Assembly (NCBI GenBank): GCA_035938875.1
Contig: DASZGL010000045.1
Location: 1-8,956 of the forward strand
DNA from: DASZGL01 sp035938875
GTDB lineage: Bacteria > Chloroflexota > Dormibacteria > Aeolococcales > Aeolococcaceae
DNA length: 8,956 nt
Direction of reading: 5' to 3'
Both the position numbers and the translations under genes were made by a program. A model generated the notes under the pieces. The model saw nothing but the letters and a program-made list of their open reading frames with translations, was not told the origin of the DNA and ran no database searches. Below, one piece after another: positions 1 through 5,785 of this stretch (positions within the stretch are counted from its first letter, which is position 1; every line of letters begins with the position of its first letter).

Positions 1-1
1 C

Positions 2-1402
2 ACGTCGACATCGTTCGAGGAGCTGCTGCGCAATGCCGACGTCGCCATGTATGCGGCGAAAGCTGAGGGCAAGGGCCGGTGCAGGCTGTACACCAGCGCC
101 ATGTACGACCGCGTAGTACAGAACATCAATGCGGAGGCAGAGCTTCGACAGGCGGTGACCAAGGGCGAGCTATTCCTCGAGTACCAACCGATCGCCACCT
201 GCGGTGGGGACGTGGTCGGGGTCGAGGCCTTGGTTCGCTGGCGTCATCCCGACCGCGGTGTGATCCCTCCAGATAAGTTCATCGCCCTCGCAGAGGCAAC
301 GGGACTCATCGTCCCGCTGACGCGGTGGGTCCTGTTGGAAGCCTGTTCGAACGTGCTGCCATTCGAGGCAACCACGGGTAGACCGTTGGTGGTGTCAGTA
401 AATATCTCAGGCTTCTCGCTCGACCGAGCCGACCTTGTCGCCGATGTCCGGGAGGCGCTCGAGGAGTCGCGTCTAGAGCCCTGGCGGCTGACTCTGGAGG
501 TCACCGAGACCGCGGTCGCCGCTGACATGGAGAGCGCCAAAAGGCGTCTTGGCGACCTCAAGGCTCTGGGCGTGTACCTTGCCATCGACGACTTCGGCAC
601 CGGCCATTCGTCGCTCGCGCAACTCGAGGGGTTCCCCGTCGACGTCGTGAAGATCGACCAGTCATTCATCGCCAGGCTCGGCGAGACGAAGGCGGCCACG
701 GCGGTCGTTCGCGCTGTAATCGAGCTCGCCCGCGCGATGAAGCTGCGTGTCATCTGCGAGGGTGTGGAAACGGCCGAGCAGGCGGCCCTGTTGGTCTCTC
801 TGGCGCCGCAGGCGTACGTGCAGGGATATTTCTACGCCAGGCCTCTCAGCCTCGAGGTACTCGACGCATTGCTGCGGGAGGTGCGGCAGCGCAACGATTC
901 CGGACGGGAGAGCGGAGGTGCAGCCCCGGTGACGCGGCTGATGATCGTCGACGACAACGAGGACCTTCGCGTCGTCCTCGAACGTGTCTTCCAGGATCTC
1001 AGCGACTTCGAGGTCGTCGCCACCGCATGCAATGGGCAGGAAGCGGTCACCCTGGCGGAGGAGCATCGCCCGGACGTTGTGCTCATGGATGCGCAAATGC
1101 CGGTCACGGACGGGATTGCCGCGGCACGCATCATCCGCGCCAGCCTGCCCGCGACCAAGGTGGTCATGATGTCGGGTGCGGACGGCCTCCTTCTTGCCGG
1201 CGATGCACGCTCAGTCGGTGACGCATTCATCGCCAAGGGCACGAAAGTCAGCGAGCTCGTCGGCGTGATCACGCGTGTCATGGACCCGCAGCCCCATCCC
1301 CTCGCCGGCCAGCAGCCGTTGCACCGGTCAGTGCCAACCCGAAGAGGCGATTCTCTCAGGCAGGCTCCGCGTCCCTCCCCCGCTGGTCGGCTTTCTGCCT
1401 AG
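2..1402 (+). CDS. GGDEF(end)-EAL-receiver c-di-GMP signalling protein, 5' end outside window
   Basis: The reading frame is open from the left edge (first full codon at 2), so the start is upstream. The first 30 or so residues match the end of a GGDEF domain (ADVAMYAAKAEGKGR). Counting from the Met at 47, an EAL domain spans about residues 36-280. It keeps E60 of the EAL motif (EALVRW), N119, E151, the DD pair 181-182 (DDFGTG), K202, E238 (EGVE) and Q259, so it should hydrolyse c-di-GMP to pGpG. A receiver domain follows at about 295-412, with acidic pair D302/D303, phospho-acceptor D348 (LMDAQMP), S376 and K397. A basic, proline-rich tail of about 38 residues ends the protein. Whether the GGDEF half is active cannot be seen. 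A C-terminal receiver is an uncommon order; phosphorylation probably modulates the enzyme (inference). The last 47 bp overlap the convergent PAS gene. Confidence 0.93.
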   Translation, partial: TSTSFEELLRNADVAMYAAKAEGKGRCRLYTSAMYDRVVQNINAEAELRQAVTKGELFLEYQPIATCGGDVVGVEALVRWRHPDRGVIPPDKFIALAEATGLIVPLTRWVLLEACSNVLPFEATTGRPLVVSVNISGFSLDRADLVADVREALEESRLEPWRLTLEVTETAVAADMESAKRRLGDLKALGVYLAIDDFGTGHSSLAQLEGFPVDVVKIDQSFIARLGETKAATAVVRAVIELARAMKLRVICEGVETAEQAALLVSLAPQAYVQGYFYARPLSLEVLDALLREVRQRNDSGRESGGAAPVTRLMIVDDNEDLRVVLERVFQDLSDFEVVATACNGQEAVTLAEEHRPDVVLMDAQMPVTDGIAAARIIRASLPATKVVMMSGADGLLLAGDARSVGDAFIAKGTKVSELVGVITRVMDPQPHPLAGQQPLHRSVPTRRGDSLRQAPRPSPAGRLSA

Positions 1403-2084
1403 CGGCGATGAGCATCTTGTCGACGAGTTCGCTCACCTCTTCGGCATTGGTCGCGATCGTTCGGATCGGTTCGTCCCACCGCTCCGGCACATCGCCGTAG
1501 CTTCCGGACTGCATCAGCTCGGTGTACGCGGCGATCACCATGAGTGGCGTCCGCACCCCATGGACGATGGAGTTGATGAGCGAGGCAAGCTCCGCGGAGG
1601 CCGCGCGAGCCTCCTCGTAGAGCGCGGCCATCCTTTCCGCGGCGCGCTTGCGTTCGGTGATGTCGAAGATAAATGCGATGAATGTCGTCTGATCACCAAC
1701 GTGCACTGCGGGAGAAATCCGTATCTCGACGGGGAATTCGTGCCCGCGCTGGTGCATCGCGCTGAGCTCCAGCACCTGCCCGAGCACCGGCCCCTCGCCA
1801 GTCGCGTTGTAGTGCGCGATACCCTTGGTGTGCGCGTCCTTGTACGCGGGTGGCACCAGGAAATCCACGAGCTGGCGGCCGATCACCTCGCGCTTCGGCC
1901 AACCGAAGACCTCCTGCGCCTCCGCGTTCCATCCGGTGACCAGCCCGTCCTGACTCATGGTCACGACGGCGGCGAGCGCGGTTTCGATGACAACGCGCAG
2001 GGCGGCCTCAGTCGCCAGCGGGTCGGTGCTCTCCGGGGTCGGGCGTGATGCCCGCTTCGACCCAGGGCGCCGCGGTGGTGTCAC
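1356..2084 (-). CDS. PAS-DHp protein resembling a histidine kinase without its ATPase domain
   Basis: This 242-residue protein, read from GTG at 2084, has a PAS domain with PAC end (about residues 27-143, ending FDITERKR), a short coiled linker and a HisKA-like dimerisation segment (about 150-230). The H-box reads VHGVRTPL with candidate phospho-acceptor H175; the acidic residue normally after the histidine is glycine. Translation stops right after the second DHp helix. No N, G1 or G2 boxes of an HATPase domain follow, and the DNA beyond the stop codes for the receiver protein on the other strand. It cannot autophosphorylate by itself. It might accept or remove phosphate, dimerise with another kinase, or be a decayed kinase gene. 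GTG at 2084 has GAGGG 4 nt upstream. The frame stays open further upstream, but that extension runs antisense through the tRNA and is not believed. Confidence 0.8.
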   Translation of the reverse strand: MTPPRRPGSKRASRPTPESTDPLATEAALRVVIETALAAVVTMSQDGLVTGWNAEAQEVFGWPKREVIGRQLVDFLVPPAYKDAHTKGIAHYNATGEGPVLGQVLELSAMHQRGHEFPVEIRISPAVHVGDQTTFIAFIFDITERKRAAERMAALYEEARAASAELASLINSIVHGVRTPLMVIAAYTELMQSGSYGDVPERWDEPIRTIATNAEEVSELVDKMLIAARQKADQRGRDAEPA

Positions 2085-2116
2085 TGATCCCTCACGGTGT
2101 CGTTCATGGTATCTCC
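2081..2116 (-). promoter_or_regulatory. Two ribosome sites and an eight-codon leader ORF before the PAS gene
   Basis: On the minus strand a GGAG (2116-2113) sits 5 nt before an ATG at 2107. That ATG opens an eight-codon frame (MNDTVRDQ) ending in TGA at 2083-2081. The stop overlaps the GTG start of the PAS gene at 2084 in a GTGA arrangement. A second ribosome site, GAGGG at 2093-2089, lies inside this leader. The geometry is typical of translational coupling. It could also be chance, or a sign that the gene once began at the ATG and lost frame. Confidence 0.4.
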
Positions 2117-2209
2117 GGATTGGGACGGGCACGACCTGTGGCGTGGACAGGGTGGTGCGTCTCACCCACTGGGCCAGCCGATGGTGATGCCGCGCCGCCG
2201 CCGCGGGCG

Positions 2210-2215
2210 TATGCT
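2210..2215 (+). promoter_or_regulatory. Possible -10 element of the tRNA-Pro promoter
   Basis: TATGCT matches four of six positions of TATAAT in an otherwise very GC-rich stretch. It ends 9 nt before the mature tRNA, which would give a leader of only a few bases. No convincing -35 hexamer is visible 16-18 nt upstream, so this is a weak call. Confidence 0.25.
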
Positions 2216-2224
2216 GGCGGCGTT

Positions 2225-2299
2225 CGGGGCGTGGCGCAGTGGTAGCGCACCTGCTTTGGGAGCAGGGGGTCGTGGGTTCAAGTCCCGCCGCCCCGACCA
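2225..2299 (+). tRNA. tRNA-Pro (anticodon UGG), CCA encoded
   Basis: A full cloverleaf folds by eye. The acceptor stem is CGGGGCG with CGCCCCG at 2289-2295. The D stem is GCGC/GCGC. The anticodon stem is CCTGC/GCAGG around loop TTTGGGA, with anticodon TGG at 2257-2259. There is a 5-nt variable region, a T stem GTGGG/CCCGC with one G-U pair and loop TTCAAGT, discriminator A at 2296 and encoded CCA at 2297-2299. It reads CCN proline codons, mainly CCA and CCG. It stands alone between two minus-strand genes. I see no second copy of its 3' end in the window, so there is no evidence of an integrated element at this tRNA. Confidence 0.96.
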
Positions 2300-2436
2300 G
2301 CCTTCTGTCGGCAAGCTGTTGGTCATTGACGCCTTTGACGGCGTGCAGCAAACAGCCTGATCGCTGAGCCAGCGCGGTCACACTGGGGGCGGACTCAGCG
2401 CTCTCCAGTGTAGCGCCGATGCTCGGCAAGCCGTGA
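2300..2436. other. Gene-free stretch between tRNA-Pro and the CPBP gene
   Basis: This 137-bp stretch lies at the 3' ends of both the tRNA and the minus-strand protease gene. I see no coding signal. It holds the competing hairpins listed separately and a 9-bp direct repeat TCGGCAAGC (2308-2316 and 2423-2431), which may be chance. No T-run typical of an intrinsic terminator is present on either strand. Confidence 0.6.
2362..2411. repeat. Two overlapping, mutually exclusive inverted repeats
   Basis: The first pair is CGCTGAG (2362-2368) with CTCAGCG (2394-2400), a perfect 7-bp stem that can stack on an inner CCAG/CTGG stem (2369-2372 with 2383-2386). The second pair is ACACTGG (2380-2386) with CCAGTGT (2405-2411), a perfect 7-bp stem that three further pairs including two G-U extend inward. 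Both use bases 2383-2386, and the second stem straddles one arm of the first, so only one can form at a time. The position between two convergent 3' ends suggests a transcription end or RNA-stability role, but there is no T-tract. Confidence 0.45.
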
Positions 2437-3768
2437 TCAACAGGCTTTGTGCCCCAGGATGAGCACGAGTGTCGCCACGGTGTTGATCGACGAGTGGATG
2501 GCGATACCGGGCCACAGCGAGCGGCTGTAATGGTAGATGCTGGCTAGAACACAGCCGATCCCGAAGATGGGGAGCAGCAACGACCATTGCAGGTAGCCGA
2601 GGTGCGCTGCAGAGAATATCGCGGCGCTGATGACCACGGCCGCAGGCACCGGCAACCGCCCGCGCAACCAGCCGAAGACGACGCCGCGAAAGATGATCTC
2701 TTCGACGAAGGGTGCGACGACGGCCACTCCGATCAGCGCCAGCGGCAGGGCTGATCCGTAGGCTGACTGGATGTCCTGGCACTGAGTCGCCGGTGTCGGT
2801 GGGAACAGCGCCTCGCTGACCTCGGCGAGGATACCCTCGACGACAAACGTCGCCGCCAGCGCAGGAAGGATGGCCGCAAGCCATCGCCACCGCACCGTGG
2901 TCAGGCCCAGGTCGGCGAGGTGCACGTGGCGACGAAGTCCGAGGAACAGCCAGACGACACCCAGGTTGCCTGCGTATGCGGCAACCTCGAGGGCGAGCGA
3001 CACCGCGGCGTGCTCACCGTGACCGATGCCCGTGGCACGCAGGGTGACGACCACCACCAGCTCACTCAGGTACGCCGCGGGAGCGAAGAGGATGAGGATG
3101 GGGATCACGTCGGTCCAGGTCCACACCGACCGCGGCGGGATGGGCGCGGTCGTGGTGCGCGCGTCTGTCGGGGCCGGGACGGCGTCCATCGCGGGCCGCT
3201 GTGAATCGACGACGGGACTGTCAGCGCCAACCCATGCCGGCGCCGTGGCGCGGCGAACAACTCGCGTTCCTGCCAGTCGGTCGTGCCAGCCGCGCTTGTC
3301 GCGATCGACCGCGATCCACAGGAACCCCGCGCCGAGCGCGACCGCGCCGTAGAAGCTGCCCACGAGTCGCAGGAGGACCTGCTCGACGGATGGATGGTCG
3401 CCCGTCGTGGCGTTGACCACGCGGCATCCCATCGCGCGCATGCCAACGCTGGCACCGCTCCACCAGCCGATGGCCACGTAGGTCAACGGCCCGCCGACCA
3501 AAGCCATCTGCGCGGCGGCGACGAGCAACAGGTATGAGCCGCTCGCCGGGGTCTTGCCGGCGTCCGTCCCGGCGGCGCCGCCGATGACGGCGAGGATGAT
3601 GGAGAGGGCGACACCGAGGATGCCGATGTTGATGAGGGCCGCCGCCACCCGTGTCCAGAAGCCCGCCGGACGCCAGGTGATCGAGCTTGCCCAGGCGGGG
3701 CCCCAACCCGGCGCCGGCGACCAACCCGCGGCCGGCTCTGGCGCCCACCCTGGGGGTGGGGGAGGCAT
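2437..3768 (-). CDS. RDD domain-CPBP intramembrane metalloprotease fusion
   Basis: This is a 443-residue membrane protein. A Pro/Trp-rich cytoplasmic leader (about 1-32) is followed by an RDD domain (about 35-172) with several hydrophobic segments and the closing WHDRLAGT motif; the first Asp of the RDD signature is Asn here (ALIN). After a Pro/Thr-rich linker (about 185-212) comes a multi-helix CPBP (CAAX protease/Abi) domain. It has motif EEIIFR (E356, E357, R361), FSAAH (H389) and HSSIN (H425, N429), the expected catalytic and metal-binding residues. The family includes prenyl-protein and bacteriocin-immunity proteases; the substrate here is unknown. ATG at 3768 is preferred because AGGTGG lies 8 nt before it. 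A GTG at 3813 in the same frame would add 15 residues and leave 7 bp to ftsH. The gene diverges from the FtsH-type protease gene. Confidence 0.88.
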   Translation of the reverse strand: MPPPPPGWAPEPAAGWSPAPGWGPAWASSITWRPAGFWTRVAAALINIGILGVALSIILAVIGGAAGTDAGKTPASGSYLLLVAAAQMALVGGPLTYVAIGWWSGASVGMRAMGCRVVNATTGDHPSVEQVLLRLVGSFYGAVALGAGFLWIAVDRDKRGWHDRLAGTRVVRRATAPAWVGADSPVVDSQRPAMDAVPAPTDARTTTAPIPPRSVWTWTDVIPILILFAPAAYLSELVVVVTLRATGIGHGEHAAVSLALEVAAYAGNLGVVWLFLGLRRHVHLADLGLTTVRWRWLAAILPALAATFVVEGILAEVSEALFPPTPATQCQDIQSAYGSALPLALIGVAVVAPFVEEIIFRGVVFGWLRGRLPVPAAVVISAAIFSAAHLGYLQWSLLLPIFGIGCVLASIYHYSRSLWPGIAIHSSINTVATLVLILGHKAC

Positions 3769-3820
3769 AGGCGGCACCACCTTTCCAACGGTAGACCACC
3801 GGGCGAGCGACACTTACTCC
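3769..3820. promoter_or_regulatory. Short divergent intergenic region between CPBP and FtsH genes
   Basis: Only 52 bp separate the chosen starts, so at least one promoter must overlap the opposite gene or the region must serve both directions. On the minus strand AAAGGTGG precedes the CPBP start. On the plus strand no good Shine-Dalgarno precedes the ftsH GTG, which allows a leaderless message. A small imperfect inverted element, CGGTAGACCACCG (about 3789-3801), is the only palindrome I see. Confidence 0.4.
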
Positions 3821-5761
3821 GTGGCCAATGACCCCGGCACCAACCCGCGTTCCACGCAGCGCCCTGGGGCGCCGGGGCCCGCGGTGCGCCCTCCGCGCCT
3901 GGCGCGTTCCTGGATCACCGTCGCCGCCCTGCTCCTGCTGCTCAACATCATCGTCGCCAACGTCGCTGGTGGCGGCGGCACCCACCGGGTGACCATCCCC
4001 TACACGTTCTTCAAGCAGCAGGTCGTCGCCGACAACGTGGAGAGCGTCAGCGTCACCGCCGACGCGATCGACGGACATACCAAGAAGGCGATCTCGGCGC
4101 CAGGGAGCACCGACAGCGCGCAGGACTTCCACACCGTCGTGCCGAGCTTCGTCGCGACCCCGAGCGGAGGTGCGACCAGCGCCGGTGACAACCTCGAGGC
4201 TCTGCTCGAGGAGCACAAGGTCGAGGTCACCGCGCAGCAACCGTCAAACAGCGTGCTGCTCACCATCCTGCTCAGCTTCGGGCCGACCCTGCTGCTCATC
4301 GGCGGGTTCCTCTGGCTCAGCCGCGTGGCCGCCCGGGCCACCGGCGGCGCGGGGTTCATGGGATTCGGGCGCAGCACCCCGCGCGTCTACGACTCGGAAA
4401 AACCGGGAACCACGTTCGCCGACGTCGCCGGTATCGAGGACGCCAAGGAGGAGTTGGTCGAGGTCGTCGATTTCCTGCGCGAGCCGCAGAAGTATCAACG
4501 GCTGGGCGGCACCATGCCCAAGGGCGTGCTCCTTGTCGGCCCACCGGGCACCGGCAAGACACTGCTGGCCAGAGCCGTCGCCGGCGAGGCCAAGGTGCCC
4601 TTCCTCTCCATCGCCGCCAGCGAATTCGTCGAGGCCATCGTGGGCATCGGCGCCGCCCGGGTTCGCGATCTCTTCCAGAAGGCGCGCGCGGTGGCGCCGG
4701 CGATCGTGTTCATCGACGAGCTCGACGCCATCGGCCGCAGTCGCAGCGCCGCGATCCGGGTCGGCGGTCACGATGAGCAGGAACAGACGCTCAACCAGAT
4801 CCTCACCGAGATGGATGGGTTCGACTCACGCGAGGGCGTCATCGTGATCGCCGCGACCAACCGCGCTGACGTACTCGATGCGGCACTGCTCCGTCCCGGC
4901 CGGTTCGACCGCCGTGTCGTCGTGTCGCCGCCCGACCGCCCGGGACGCGCAGCCATCCTGCGCATTCACACTCGTGGCGTCCCCCTGGCGCCCGAGGTCG
5001 ACATCGACGTCCTCGCACAGCAGACCGTCGGCCTGGTCGGCGCCGAGCTGCGCAACCTGGTCAACGAGGCGGCGCTTCTCGCCGCGCGCCGCGAGCGCGT
5101 CGCCGTCACCATGGTCGACTTCGGCGACGCGCTGGAAAAGGTGCAGCTGGGCGCGGAACGGCGCATCGCGCTGAGCCCCGAAGATCGTGAACGAATCGCC
5201 TATCACGAGGCCGGACATGCCTTGCTGGGCTTGCTCATCCCGGCCTCCGACCCGGTGCGACGGGTGAGCATCGTGCCCCGCGGGATGGCGCTCGGCGTCA
5301 CCATCCAGGCGCCGACGTCGGACAGGCAGAACTATCCCGAGGACTACCTGCGGGCGCGGATCACCAGCGCGCTAGGCGGCCGCGCTGCCGAGGCGCTGGT
5401 GTACGGGGTGGTCACCACCGGTGCGGAGAACGATCTCCTCCAGGTGACGCGCCTGGCGCGAGAGATGGTGACGCGCTGGGGTATGAGCGAGAAGGTGGGA
5501 CCGCTCAACTTCGGCGAGGATGGAGCTGTGCCGCAGTTCGGTGGGCAGCGCAACTACAGCGAGGCGACGGGGCAGCTCATCGACTCCGAGGTGCGACGCA
5601 TCGTCGACGAATGTCTTGTGCAGGCAGGCTCATTGTTGCGTGGGCACCGCACCCAGCTCGACGCCCTGGTGACGGCACTGCTCGCCGAGGAGACGATCGA
5701 CGAGGATGAGATCCTGAAGATCACCGGCCTGTCCCGCAAGGCCGCGCTCGTTGTCGCGTGA
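3821..5761 (+). CDS. ftsH: FtsH-type membrane AAA+ zinc metalloprotease
   Basis: From GTG 3821 this is 646 residues, close to E. coli FtsH (644). Two membrane segments (about 31-50 and 144-166) flank an extracytoplasmic domain. The AAA+ module has Walker A GPPGTGKT (240-247), Walker B FIDELDA (D299, E300) and the second region of homology with ATNR (345-348) and arginines R361 and R364. The protease domain has HEAGH (H462, E463, H466) and a downstream Asp ligand (D538, GAEND). It should unfold and degrade membrane and soluble proteins at the inner face of the membrane as a hexamer. The pore loop reads FVEAIVG where the family has FVEMFVG, so the translocating aromatic residue is Ile273. The long C-terminal tail of many actinobacterial FtsH proteins is missing, so it may be a second paralogue. 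The frame stays open upstream to 3554, antisense to the CPBP gene. GTG at 3884 is a shorter alternative start. Confidence 0.92.
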   Translation: MANDPGTNPRSTQRPGAPGPAVRPPRLARSWITVAALLLLLNIIVANVAGGGGTHRVTIPYTFFKQQVVADNVESVSVTADAIDGHTKKAISAPGSTDSAQDFHTVVPSFVATPSGGATSAGDNLEALLEEHKVEVTAQQPSNSVLLTILLSFGPTLLLIGGFLWLSRVAARATGGAGFMGFGRSTPRVYDSEKPGTTFADVAGIEDAKEELVEVVDFLREPQKYQRLGGTMPKGVLLVGPPGTGKTLLARAVAGEAKVPFLSIAASEFVEAIVGIGAARVRDLFQKARAVAPAIVFIDELDAIGRSRSAAIRVGGHDEQEQTLNQILTEMDGFDSREGVIVIAATNRADVLDAALLRPGRFDRRVVVSPPDRPGRAAILRIHTRGVPLAPEVDIDVLAQQTVGLVGAELRNLVNEAALLAARRERVAVTMVDFGDALEKVQLGAERRIALSPEDRERIAYHEAGHALLGLLIPASDPVRRVSIVPRGMALGVTIQAPTSDRQNYPEDYLRARITSALGGRAAEALVYGVVTTGAENDLLQVTRLAREMVTRWGMSEKVGPLNFGEDGAVPQFGGQRNYSEATGQLIDSEVRRIVDECLVQAGSLLRGHRTQLDALVTALLAEETIDEDEILKITGLSRKAALVVA

Positions 5762-5785
5762 GCGGGTTGGGGGCCGTGCGCTGAC

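Noticed and set aside
1275..2048. A 257-codon plus-strand open frame opposite the PAS gene
   Set aside because: The minus-strand frame encodes clear PAS and DHp domains; the plus-strand product resembles nothing and is explained by third-position GC bias leaving antisense frames open.
2225..2299. tRNA-Pro as the attachment site of an integrated element
   Set aside because: No second copy of the tRNA 3' end, no integrase and no mobile genes are visible on either side within the window.
2085..2429. An in-frame N-terminal extension of the PAS protein by 115 residues up to 2429
   Set aside because: It reads antisense through the complete tRNA-Pro gene and yields a low-complexity, Arg/Pro-rich sequence of the kind produced by mistranslated tRNA genes. 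The GTG at 2084 with GAGGG upstream is a better start.
3554..3820. An in-frame N-terminal extension of the FtsH homologue back to 3554
   Set aside because: This is antisense to the RDD half of the CPBP protein, has no family resemblance, and would place 89 extra residues before the first membrane segment.
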